This document shows positions 38,780 through 50,300 of a stretch of DNA of 64,000 nucleotides, piece by piece. Position 1 is the first letter of the stretch; each line of letters begins with the position of its first letter. Origin of the DNA: Buxus sempervirens. Lineage: Eukaryota > Streptophyta > Magnoliopsida > Buxales > Buxaceae. A program made the translations under genes and the position numbers. The stretch covers positions 33,067,520 through 33,131,519 of the forward strand of contig OX387192.1 of NCBI GenBank assembly GCA_947561395.2. The letters run 5' to 3'. Under the pieces are notes generated by a model. It saw only the letters and a program-made list of their open reading frames with translations, was not told the DNA's origin and made no database searches.

Positions 38780-39073
38780 AGAGGATGTTGATTACAATTT
38801 CATCCTAAACAACATATTTTGAGTTTTGTTAATAATTCAAAGAAAACTAGCAGTAGTACCGCATGTGAGAAGGGATCTAGGGGGAACAGTTACAAACTAC
38901 TTAACTTTTAAATAACGTAATTGAGATGTTATGACAATTAGACCCTTTTTATTAATGAATCTTAACAATGTAAGGAAGGGTTTTGTTTAGGAGAGTTGCA
39001 TATTGCAATTGGCACGCTTCCCAAGGGACCTTCTTGAGTTAAATATAGTATATATATATATAGATAATTTAAT

Positions 39074-39532
39074 GGGAAAATCATGGAAAATGGTCACTTT
39101 TCTTTGATATTTATAAAAACATGCCACTAAGATCTCAAATTACAGAAAATGGCCACTTTTTGTCGATATTTATAAAAATGTCCGTCGAAATTAAATTATA
39201 GGATCACTTTTCAAATATAATTAAATTTGAGGATTATTTTCTTGGGATACAAATTCATTATACATAGGACTCAAGCTTATTACATGGGACACAAGCTCAT
39301 CTTACGTGGGACACAAGTGTATTTTACGTGGGATGCGAGTGTATCATATATGGACTCGAGCGTGGTGTATCTATAATAAAATAACTCTATGTTTTAATTA
39401 TGTTTAAGAAGTGATCCTTCAATTTAATTATTGACAAAAAGTGACCCTTTTTTGTAATTTGATATATTAGTGGCATGTGTTTATAAATATGAGCCAAAAG
39501 TGACCCTTTTCCATAATTTCCCTTAATTTAAT
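39074..39532. mobile_element. Mutator-like MITE present only in unit B, upstream of PRA1
   Basis: The left end GGGAAAATCATGGAAAATGG and the inverse right end GGGAAATTATGGAAAAGGGT pair and continue through TCACTTTT. TAATTTAAT lies on both sides, consistent with a 9-bp Mutator-type duplication. Unit A has the uninterrupted site ATATAATTTAATTAACG near 31975. It sits about 370 bases upstream of PRA1 copy B and could alter its promoter. Internal CACAAGCT-TTATTACATGGGA words repeat several times. Confidence 0.85.
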
Positions 39533-39898
39533 TAACGAAGGAGTTATGTATAATTTTGTTAATCCCGAGCTCTCTTATTTTCTTTTTTACCCTTTTTTTA
39601 GTTTTTATTTAATTTTTTAAGAAATTATCAAATATTTCCTTATAGAGAAACGAAAGAAAGCGAGCATTCCCCACGCCTTCCATTTCGGAAAGTCTCCCCA
39701 TTTTTTTGGGCGCCATTGTTAACAGAACAGAACCGTAAACTCTCTCGGGCTTGATATAGGCTAGGGTTAGGGTTTTTCGCATCTCCATTTTCTGTGTTTC
39801 TTATTCTGTTGGATTTTGTGATCGTTCTCATTCATCCAGCGTCAGCAGTAGATTCAGATCCAGCACCAGAGAAATCCGGAGTTAAGGTCTCCGCCGGA

Positions 39899-40501
39899 AT
39901 GCCGACGACGGCGCCGACTAGATACGGAACTGCCCCTCCGACGCTACCTTCGAGTTCGAACTCTGGAATTGAATTCATTTCTCGTGCGAAAGAGAGAGGG
40001 AAATCTGTTTTTGCAACACGACGTCCATGGAGAGAACTCGTAGATCCATCTGCTTTTGCTCGTCCATACAGCTACGGCGAAGCTATGGTGCGTATCAGGC
40101 GAAATATCAGCCACTTTCGAGTTAATTACTCTATAGTCGTGTTGCTTATATTATTTTTGAGCCTTTTGTGGCATCCTGTGTCAATGATCGTGTTCTTGGT
40201 CGTGTTTGTGGGTTGGCTCTTTCTGTACTTCTTCCGCCGTGAACCACTGGTGGTGTTTAATCGGACAATTGATGATCGTGTTGTACTGGCTGTGTTGAGC
40301 GTTATTACAATAGTGAGCCTGGTTCTTACTCATGTCGGGTTGAATGTTTTGGTCTCTCTTATAATTGGCACCGTGTTAGTTGGGTTGCATGCCGCTTTTA
40401 AGATGACCGATGATATGTTTCTTGATGAGCAGGAAGCCGCTAATGAGGGATTGCTTTCAGTTGTTGGTAGTCCGATCAGGGGAAGTTATACCCGTATTTG
40501 A
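39899..40501 (+). CDS. PRA1 family protein (prenylated Rab acceptor), copy B
   Basis: Intronless, 200 residues, paralogous to 32451-33038 and more like the family consensus. It has the PRA1 signature [20 protein letters not shown], then [13 protein letters not shown], two hydrophobic hairpins (around [12 protein letters not shown] to [11 protein letters not shown], and [15 protein letters not shown] to [12 protein letters not shown]), and the C-terminal motif [20 protein letters not shown] followed by [11 protein letters not shown]. Predicted role: Rab-linked membrane protein of the ER/Golgi/endosome, PRA1.B-like. The ATG was chosen as for copy A; the upstream in-frame text has no ATG. A telo-box-rich leader is conserved, but a 459-bp MITE lies about 370 bases upstream. 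No disabling change is visible, so this is the better candidate for the ancestral function. Confidence 0.9.
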   Translation: MPTTAPTRYGTAPPTLPSSSNSGIEFISRAKERGKSVFATRRPWRELVDPSAFARPYSYGEAMVRIRRNISHFRVNYSIVVLLILFLSLLWHPVSMIVFLVVFVGWLFLYFFRREPLVVFNRTIDDRVVLAVLSVITIVSLVLTHVGLNVLVSLIIGTVLVGLHAAFKMTDDMFLDEQEAANEGLLSVVGSPIRGSYTRI

Positions 40502-41597
40502 ATATGGTTACAGTTGAATTGGGTTTTTGCTTGGGGTATTGAGTTCTGATTATTTGTTGTTTCGGAATTCATGTTAAAGAAAGTGTTGAGCTGATGTAAC
40601 AGGTTCAGGTTTGAGTATGTGAAATTTTCTGCTTCATATCTTATGCACCTGGCCAGAGGATTGTTCAAGGATCTTATTTGCAACGGTTCCATAACACCAT
40701 CCAGTAGAGCTGCTGAGATTTTGTTGACTTGATCCTGTACTCTTTGCCCTTGATTCTGGTTCTTAGTAAGATTTTTTCTTACTTTTCTTTTTGCCTTTTT
40801 CTTGTGTTGATGGTTTATGAAGTTTTACCTTTAGAGGTCAAAATTATTGTATATCTGTTTTGAGATGTACAACCACATTGAAACAAATGTTATTGTATTT
40901 GTTGCTGATGAGAGGATATTATTCTTAACTTCTTTGTAAAATCTGAGTCAGACAATAATGATCTCAATGATGTGATGCATGTGTATTCTTCACTTCTATG
41001 TCGAACAGTGATAGGTATCTTTTTTGTTCAGCATAAATTGCTTTGTGCTGAAAAAACTTCTGTTGCAATTCTTGTGTAGAGGTAGAAGGAATTTAATGCA
41101 AGTGCGACGAAGCTATGACCATTTATTTTACTTTTGGAATAAATTGATTACATTTTTTGTATGTTTATATCATTTTTGTTCCCATTCTTCAGATGAATGC
41201 GGAGTTATATTTTTTAGTCCTAACTACACTTCATTTTGATAGATTCTTATTGAATGATGTTTGGATGATATGTTGTTCCATAAGAGCTTGCTTTCTTTGT
41301 GCATGCTTGCATGTGTGTGTTTCCCTTATCTTGGCTTAGCCTAGTTAAAGCAGGTCATTTTTATAATAATTGATATGCATGGTGTTAAAGCAAGATTCCT
41401 TTAGTGATGATCGAGAGGTGTTGTTTGGCTGCATTATTGCGATACTACTTTGGAATGGCTAGATTTCTGACCTTCTGTTAGACCCTTCGTTCCAAATCAT
41501 ATTCTAAGCTAGGTAGTTTTTGGCAACTAGAAAGCAATTTTATTGTGTGTAATATGGTTTTGGTGAGGATGTTAAGGTAGATGACAGTAGAAACTAA
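40502..41597. other. PRA1 copy B 3' flank
   Basis: 3' UTR and downstream sequence without a recognised gene. It aligns with 33039-33660 and 35189-35930 and preserves the CACTA empty site near 41059. Confidence 0.6.
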
Positions 41598-42006
41598 GGC
41601 ATCGTTTGGTGGGGATTATGGTTTCTGGATTCTACCAAAATCCATAAACCAAGGTCCATTAAGTTGTTTGGTAGGGTTTTTGAAAGTTTGATTTTAAGAG
41701 CAGATACTAAAATCTACCCAAAAACTAGAATCCTCTTTTTATGGGTTTCTATAGATCTTGATACTTAAAAAGTCGTGGGTCCCACTTGAACACAAATATT
41801 AAAGAGCTATTAATAGTGGTGGGTCCCACTTGCACACAAGTACTAAGGAGCTATTAATGATGGTGGATCTCACTTAAACAATGTGCTAAAATCCAAAGTA
41901 TTCAAACAAGATTTTGGATTCTAACAATGAGCATTTATAATTTTGATTTTCAAAATCCAATTTATTATCTGGAATCCACAATCTAGAAACCATGCCAAAC
42001 GGCCCC
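41598..42006. mobile_element. Tourist-like MITE at the duplication breakpoint
   Basis: TAA duplications (41595-41597 and 42007-42009) flank ends GGCATCGTTTGGTGGGG and the inverse GGGGCCGTTTGGCATGG; inner text GGTTTCTGGATTC pairs with GAATCCACAATCTAGAAACC. The interior has three imperfect 45-bp repeats starting GTGGGTCCCACTTG / GTGGATCTCACTT (about 41776-41880). Only the left 124 bases of this element are found at the end of unit A (35935-36058). Confidence 0.8.
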
Positions 42007-42399
42007 TAATAAAACTGAGACCAAACATATCCAAGAGAATTCAAGATGTAAGAAAGTTATTTGAGATTGTTTGGGCATGTTATATGGATATATTTGGAGT
42101 TTCATTTGAGATGGTATAATTTGAAGGATAAAAATGGAGACAAAAAGGGACCTTTCAGTTTGAAAGGCTTCGAAGGAATAGAAGCTTCCTAAAGATAGTC
42201 TAGAATGATGGAACAAGATCATGTTGCTGTGGATCCAATATTGAGATCAAGACACCATTGTTGATACTTGAAATGGTCACAGGAAAGACTGAAGAATGGA
42301 TATTGGGCTTTCAAGCTATGATTGGTCACAACCCAAGGACATGTCACCTGTCAACCTAAATGTTCCATCCTAGATTCTTTATCTGGTCTAAATTTTTTT

Positions 42400-42832
42400 T
42401 TTCAATTTACCCTTTCAATTTTGTATAGATAATAATACTGTGTAACGAAGAAGCAACAATTGTATAGATGAAAAAATTGCTGAAATAAGGATGTTGAGAT
42501 GAATGTGTGGAAGACTAGGAAAGATAAGAAATGAGTTCATCCGAAAGTATCTGGGTGTGGCCTAAATAAAAAGTAAAAAATAAACTAAGTAAGATGGTTT
42601 GGACATGTAAAGGCACAGGGAGCAATCGTGAGAGTATGTGAGCATGTAGGCACAGAAAAATCTAAAGGGATGGGAGGAAGGCTAAAATGAACCTAGATAG
42701 AGTTAGTCAAAAAGAATTTAGATGCTTCTAATATAACTAAAGTATGGCTTTTGACAGATTAGGATGTAAGAAAAAAGTTAATGTTGTCGCCACCATTTGT
42801 TTGGATAAGGCGTATCATTGTTGTTGTATGCC
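42400..42832 (+). mobile_element. RTE-like LINE 3' fragment
   Basis: Broken frames here resemble the C-terminus of plant RTE-type LINE proteins: MCGRLGKI-like and RWFGHV-like wording, then MGGRLK and a terminal WIRRIIVVV. The sequence ends GGATAAGGCGTATCATTGTTGTTGTATG, typical of the RTE tail. The matching place in the second array unit (about 45680) lacks it. It is too decayed for a definite assignment. Confidence 0.5.
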
Positions 42833-42990
42833 TTTCTAGTGTTAAAATGTGCTTGTATTCATGTTAGTTGAAGATATAACAACTTTTTGTCATCCATTAT
42901 GCATTATTCTCTTGGCTGGCCTTCTGTAGCAGTGAGCACTCAGCTGCATCAAGTAGGTACATCTAAATGTTTTTTAACTATCAAATTGAA

Positions 42991-44791
42991 AGAATGATGG
43001 CTGAAGCAGCAGAATTGGGCAGATTGGAAGGAGTTACTTATGGCAGAAATATTTCTGTAAATCATCTTCTTTTTGCAGATGACATTAACTTTTTGTGAAC
43101 TCACAGTTCAGCAAATTTTGTGGCTAAAAGGTATTCTATATTGCGTACAAGCATGTTCAAGATTGAAGGTTAGCCTAGGTAAGAGTGAAATGTTCAGTAT
43201 GAAAGAGGTGGAAAATTTATCTCAGCTAAGTAGCCTCATGGGCAACAAAATTAGTTCATTTCCAACAATTTATCTTGGAATACCCCTTGGTGCGGGATTC
43301 AAAAAGGCTTCAGTTTTGAATCCGATTGTAGAAAGAATGGAGAAGAGAACTTCTTCATGGAAGGGCTGTGTCCTATCAAAAAGGTGGAAATTAAATTTAA
43401 TTCAAGTGAGTTAGCAAGCTTGCCTACATATTATATATCTATTTTGAAAATTCCAATCTCCATTGCTAAAAGATTGGAACAAATCCAAAGGAAGTTCCTT
43501 TGGGAAGGTCCGGAAGAAGAAGCCAAGTTTCACTTGGTAATGTGGGAATCTGTTTGCAAAAAGAAAGAGGAGGGGCGTCTTGGGTTGAGGCCACTAAAGC
43601 TGTTCAACAAAGCTTTAATGCGGAAGTGGATTTGGAGATATGGAATTGAAAAGGAGAATCTTTGGAGGAAGATCATTCACTTGAAGTATGGTTCATCATT
43701 TGGGGATTGGTTCCCGAGGTAATCAAAAGACACTTAAGGGGTAAGTTTGTGGAAACCTATTGCAAAAATGAGCGTTTCAATTGTGAAGGATTGCAGATTT
43801 TTAGTTGGTGAGGGCTCTAAAGTTCGGTTTTGGTCGGACATTTGGTGTGGAAACCGGAGTTTAAAGGATAAGTTTCCCATTCTTTTTAATATATGTAGGG
43901 ATAAAGAAGCTACTGTCAAGGACTACTTGGTTAACACCGGGACTGACAAAGTGTGGAACATTACTCTAAGGAGAAATCTCTTAGACTGGGAGGTTTGTAA
44001 TTATGAAGATTTATTCAAAGAGATCTACAGTACTAAGCTGAATCAAGCGGAAGACGTGTGTTTGTGGATAAAAGGAGAAAAGGGAAGATTTTCTGTTAAA
44101 TCAGCATTTGAAGCTTTGAATTCTACTAGTCTTAGGTTTATGGAAAGCAAGATGATTTAGGTTAAGGCTGTGCCAAGTAATGTGGCTTTCTTCATGTGGG
44201 TTGCTTCCTTAGACAAGATCCTAACAGTAAATCACTTGAAAAGTGGGGGATGTTAGCTACCAAACCGTTGTATAATGTGTAAACTTGACGAAGAATCGGT
44301 GGAACACCTCCTAGTCCATTGAAAGGTTGCAAGCAATCTGTGGAATAGAGTTCTTGGCAGATTTGATCTGAAATGGGTTCAGGTAGAAAAATTTGACAAG
44401 GTGTTGCAGACATGGGGGAAGAAGTTTGGGAAGTCCAGGAAGGTCTCGGTGTGGAATTTGATCACAGCAACAATTTCTTGGGTGATTTGGAATGAAAGGA
44501 ATAATAGGATTTTCAGAAACCTTGAGAAGAATGTAGAATTCTTGGAGAAGAAAGTCCTGATACTGATCTATAATTGGTTAGAATAAAAAAAGTTGATGGC
44601 CTCTGTGTCCTTGGAAGAGTTTTTAACATGTGATAAGTTCCCAGATTAGTGAGGGAGGGGTGTGCTTTGTTTCTAATTTCCCTGTTCTTAGTCTTAGGTA
44701 CACAGATTGTGTACCTATACGAATTTGTCTCTCTTTCTAATTTCATAATATATATATATCATCTGGATTACTGATAAAAAATATATATATA
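42991..44791 (+). mobile_element. 5'-truncated L1-type LINE with 12-bp target duplication
   Basis: TATCAAATTGAA occurs at 42979-42990 and again at 44792-44803. Between them lies the C-terminal half of a plant LINE: reverse transcriptase from just before the FADD catalytic site (43072-43083), then YLGIPLG (43275-43300 region), RRKFLWEG, GGRLGLRPLKLFNKALMRKW, and a degraded zinc-knuckle region (CKLDEESVEHLLVHC-like at about 44278). It ends with a 3' tail of AT repeats. Stops and frameshifts (for example after 43095 and 43414) make it inactive. The paralogous site in the second array unit (about 45886-45900) is empty. Confidence 0.88.
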
Positions 44792-46300
44792 TATCAAATT
44801 GAAGTTCCATCGATTTTATCCCTTCTTTAGCACACATTCATGATCTAAAATTGGACAAGTTCATCTTGGTCAACATCATTGGATAAGTTGAGTGAAAAAC
44901 TAAACAGAATTCATCTAGCTTGGCCATGCAGTTGAGAACTGTGAAAAATGCTACTTCTAATGGCTATCTATCTAGTTCATGTCCAATGAAGTAACTGAAT
45001 CAGCTGATAATCTTCTATGACTATTACCATTGCAGCTAGACGAGAAACAAAGGATGGTTATAACATCAAATATAATGTAGGAACTTATCCTTCATCCACA
45101 AGGAATACTAATAAAAATTGGAGATTTCTTGGACACATGGGATAGTTGAAGAGTTTTGGCCATAAGGTAATATGCTACCGTGAGGTTATAGAGATGGATA
45201 TGTGAAGAGTCTGAAGAATAAGGAAAAACATATACAAGAGAATTTGGCAGTACACTTAATATGTGATAATGCTACGGGAAGTTGATTGAGATTGTTTGTG
45301 GCCTTTGGGCATGTTATATGGAGACATATGTAAGTGCATAAGGTGCTAGTTGAAGGATTGAAAAGAGAATCAAAGGGACATTTTGGTTAGAATAGTATGA
45401 CAGCATAGAAGCTTCCTAAGAATATTACTTTTAATGGGTTGGGCTGGCAGAACAATTCATGTTACACAGTATCCCAACCTTTTCAGATCAAGATATCATT
45501 GTTGATGTTTTTCATAGCAAAGGAGATGAAATGTGAAGATCACAAGAAAGATTGAGGAATAGATTCTAAGTTTTCAAGCTATGATCATTCACAAACAAGG
45601 GACAAGGGACATATTTCCTGTCATTCACAGTTATGCATCTGGGCTGCTTTGTTTGAATGTTTATTCTGATTTACTTGGTCTAATATATTTATTTGGTGTA
45701 TCTTCCTAGTGCTGTATGTAATTTCATATTATTTTTATTTTTGACATGTTTGAATTGAGGCTGTGTTCATATTCCTTGAATGTTTCCCTTTTTGTCATCA
45801 AATATTAATCATTCTCTTACCACCCTTCTCTAGCAACAACACCAGAATTAGCTGTAGCCAAAAACTACATCTAAACATTGTCTCTCATAAAATTGAGTTT
45901 CCAACATCACTTCTTCATTACGCATTCACAGAAAAAAAATAACACAAGTTTGCCTGGTCAATAGAATACATGAATGTGTAGAATGGGATTCATGTAGCTT
46001 GACCATATAGTTAAGAGCTAGGATAATATTTCTGCTAATTATTATCAAGTTGATGTTCAAAGAGGTAATTGAATTATCAGGTTATAGCATTAAATGACGG
46101 GGTTATCTTTGAGGAAGTACAATATTGACTTAGTTACTAGGCAGTCTGATGTGGAATTTTATCCTTCATCCATGTTGAATGAGAAAATTAGAGATGGCTG
46201 GAATTGGAGATACAGTTAAGGAATATGGCAGTGAGGCGATAGGCAACGGATTGAACGTTGTGTAAGATATTCTGCACTTTAACAGGCACCTATCCTCAGG

Positions 46301-47393
46301 GCAATCTGTTATATTCAGAGCTAGTAGTTTGTAAATTGATAAAACAACAAATGTAGGTTAGCACTGTTTGAGCATGTAAATTGGATACATCAGGTGCCAA
46401 TTTATGAGGAGTTGGAGGTACATGTTCAAGAATCAAAAAGGTTAAGAGGAAGACCAGACAGGACATGACGGACAAAAGGGTGAGATTGAAGAACATTGCT
46501 TGGACAAATAAAAATGAATTGCAGCAGTTTGGGATTACGCATTTTGGATCCATGAATGAAAAGATTTGCATCTTAACAAAATTAATCCACATAGAACTCA
46601 GAAGGTATTGCTGCTATTTTGTGCTTTGGTTTGAATAATTTGCAGTCCATTCCGATCCTTGAAGTATGAGTTTGACTTACCGAGTGGTTTTTATTACTTG
46701 TATCCGAATTCTATGATTTCATTTGATAAACGAAGTCGTAAAGTTGTTGATGTCTTGTAGAGGTAACGGATTAATTTAAACTGGGTTTCGGAACCATTGT
46801 CCTTTTTACACTTTTGTTCCTTTGTTCATCCTGGGAGGAAGTTGCCTATTCAAGGCATCGTCGACCTAGCTTGCTCCTACACCGACTGGATATGTACGAC
46901 CCGGCAAAACGGATCCATTGTCCTTAAACTGCTGTACCTGTACATGTTCTCTAACCTCATTGTAAACAAAAGAAAACTTGTACAGATCCTCTTCCTCCAA
47001 ATGAACAAATGTACTTTCAATTCCATGGAGCAATGCTTGTATCGCTACATCTTGGATCTCCCTAATAAACGATTCTAATAGTACCTGAATAAACAGCTAC
47101 ATAATATGCTCATAAAAGAGGAACTGCACACATTATCAGAGCAGGTAACCTTGGCTACTGCTTGCAAGTTGAAGTATGTAAGGATATAAATCAGTGCTCG
47201 CCACACACCATGCGTCTGATTTTAAGTGCCTTAAAACTGTAAAAAAAAAAAAAAAAAATCAACCATGCAATTCAAATGCTTGGAAGTTGAATAGTGGAGC
47301 AGACGGCCTCCTTGGGTGGCCTCCATGGCTATCTGCTGTCGAAAGACTCAGAGATGGGCACTAATTATTGGAGACATGAGGAAGAATGTAGTT
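46301..47393. other. Intergenic region; DRIP 3' flank
   Basis: Apart from the tail of the repeat array, a plus-strand frame at 46797-47078 (93 residues) is open but not recognised. An A-run at about 47241-47258 and the sequence above it probably belong to the DRIP 3' UTR. Confidence 0.35.
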
Positions 47394-50300
47394 CTAAGGG
47401 GCTTGAATCTTTCGAGCATACAGAAGTACCATAACAAAATCCTTGGCTGAGGTGCCCACGGATGCAGGCACTCTTTGTGAACTTGATGCAGTTCGTAACC
47501 ACAGATCTACCAAGTTATGCAGCTGCAGTGTGGGAAGCACTGGTTGACCATGGCATAAAATTTCCACCTGTGAGAAAAATCGACTAAACCGTTAGCAAAA
47601 TCCTGATAAACATCTCTTAAATATGCATGTAAGTTCACCAGGGCACTGCAGATAAAGGGTTTACCAACTGTATATAAGTGTGTGTGTGTGTGTTAATGCG
47701 TTGAGCATTATTTTCCACAGAAATTCCCAGTAACAAAAAAGTACACATACCACACCTACCAGAGCAATCCATGGCAACATCAATTATCTCCTGCTAGCCC
47801 AAAACTAGGGATAAAAATTCTAATCCAACATGTTGACCTGCTCAAACCCATCTATCACTTTCACAGATTATGGCTGGAGGAACAGTGATCAAACCTCTCT
47901 CCACATTTCTCCTCTACATATATTTTAGATGCCTTCAATAGACACAGAAACATACAATGAGAGGATAGCATATCCTTTGTTACACAAGATTTGAGAGCAG
48001 GTGTGTCCGGGTACCACTTTTCTGGTCCCCACACCATAGAATGCTGGGAGCAGTGGCGGAACCAGGCTATCCTTAGGGGGGGCAATGGCCCCCCCTAAAT
48101 TTTTATTTTTTAATTAAAAGTATATATTTTTAATTGAAATTTATGTTTTGCCCCCCCCTAAAATTTCTGGTTTGCCCCTCTATCTCCATGAAATTTCTAT
48201 ATTTTATGTATAAGTGTTAATTGAAAAAAATTTTTGCCCCCTCAAGTTTGGAGTCCTGGTTCCGCCACTGGCTGGGAGTACTTATTTATGCTAAGCAAGA
48301 CTAAAAGATGGTACTAATTATACACAGTGTCACTTTCTACTTATTTAAAAATTTAGAGAATATGGAATGGAAACAGAGTCAAAGTTAGAGGGAAACTCTC
48401 GCAAAAATATTGGACATTTTGGCGAAGGATATAAAACATATGCCATGCTCATACCATGTCCTATCATGTCGACACAAAATACTTCCAATTAATAGAAGAC
48501 TCCATATAACGTGAGCATAACCAAATGGTAACAGAACAAAAATGCAAAGATTCTTATACATGAAGAGATCTTGAGAAGAATCAAAAAAACCTCCCAGTTT
48601 TAAGAAAAACCCCATATCTAATCCCTCTGAATTTTGTTATTACCCAAAAATTTTTATCCCTTTATGAATGTAAGGAGGGCCAGGCCCTATGTACACAAAC
48701 TGCATATGGGAATGCTAGCATGTGAAAACAGCTACAATGGCCAAGCTGTAAAAAACCAAAAAAAAGGAAAAAAAAGAAATTACAGCAGAAACCATGTATC
48801 TGAGTCACCCACGAAAGCGGTTCGTTCAAGCCCTCAGACTGGTCTATCTAGTATGTACTCGCAAATATGAATTACTTATGGCCAAGAGTTAACACCATGA
48901 ACCTGACATGCGATGGATACAATAATTTAAATGAAATGTTGTCATTTGAAACGATGATGCTAGGTCTGAGAGCAACAATACAACCATAGATAGGAAGCAT
49001 TGGTAACAGGCAGTGGTAAACGAATAAATGCTCAGTTCATTTGCAAGGACATGAAACAAGGGCGTTCGCACTTCAATCATAGATGGTTTTTATTATGTTT
49101 AATTTAGTCTGTTAATCTATAAGCATTGCAAACTGATTGCTTCAATTGCAGATAAATTTTTTCTTTTTGTCTGTTGGCCACTACAAAGATCAACAATGAC
49201 AACCATTAAAATGACAGCTAATGGTTCACTTTGCAAGTAAAATTTCACCAATGACAGTACGACAGGTTGTTAATGCTAAAATTTTGATTGACCTTGTTTC
49301 CATTATGCATTTACATGGATCTAAATAGAAAGATCTTCCTATTTGGACAAAAGAGCTTCTAAAGAAAAACCCAACCGAAGGCTGGTAATATGAATCACTT
49401 ATCAACTAGATAAGCCTAATAATGAGAAAACAAATGAACCTTATCAACAAAATAAATGGAATTGCTAGAAATCCAAGGGTCGTTGGTCCACATGTCCGTG
49501 GGTTAGTGCAACTAAACATGCACAGGCTAAAACATGTTGGAAAAGGCTGGTATTGCAGAATCAAACCATTTAAGATCAATTTTGTCAACTATACATCATT
49601 TAAATATATTATTTTAGAATTTTGTTCAAGATACATTGGAATAACAGAACAGGATTTGAATAATCAACCAACAAGGCTGAGATGGCATCAGTGAAGATAC
49701 AATGTTCATCTGCAGTTTTCCTTTTTTTTCTTTTTTTTTTTTTTGGTTCTGTTAAAAAAGAATAAATGAAACTTAAATTGATATAAAACGTTTGATGATG
49801 CAAGTGCAACTATGATGACAAATTCACAAGCAAGTCTTGCAGATTTCATCATGTTACTTTGACAAGCCCATGGAACTCCACAATATTTAAGCACAAAAGT
49901 ACCAAACGTCTTTATCACTTGTTTACAAATTATGATATTGAAATCCAAGGGGGACATAACATTTACTGTACATATAGAAAAGGATGAAACTCACTTACCT
50001 CAGCTTCATTTGTAAGATTGAGTTTCTTCACAAGGTATTTCTGGATAAATGAAACTGGCATCCTACCATCCCTATGAATAAAAGAAAAAATCAATATAAA
50101 TATATTTTATATCAAGTAAAACAATGTTCACAAATCACAATTCAAAATCTCCTTGCTTGTGTCATTTGTGATTAGCTCAAACGCAGTCTCATAAATCACA
50201 TGCTTATCCCTGTATCCATTATTTAAAAATAAATTCAAAAAGTCTACGGAAGTAAAAATAACATACATGCCTCTGGTTCCCAGTAGGTTTCTTCATCTGA

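Larger units (their letters stand above)
36059..41735. repeat. Tandem duplication, unit B (contains PRA1 copy B)
   Basis: The second unit of the duplication described for 29398-36058. Unit-B-only insertions are the CACTA at 36259-37522, the foldback MITE at 37860-38024 and the MITE at 39074-39532; each is absent from the matching place in A. Homology ends within the Tourist-like MITE 41598-42006. Confidence 0.9.
42025..46300. repeat. Old, degraded tandem repeat array invaded by LINEs
   Basis: Bases 42025-42400, 42833-42978 and 44804-45228 form one unit; 45228-46290 is a second, and a third begins near 46370 (AGCATGTAAATTGGATACAT). Shared words include GGGCATGTTATATGGA, TTCAAGCTATGAT, CATCTAAA, CCATATAGTTAAGAGCT / CCATGCAGTTGAGAACT and TTATCCTTCATCCA. 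Similarity is patchy and no intact gene is present; broken frames at 46296-46592 and elsewhere are not recognised. Confidence 0.65.

Noticed and set aside
46797-47078. 93-residue plus-strand open frame
   Set aside because: No recognisable domain; it sits in the degraded repeat/3'-flank region and is probably chance.
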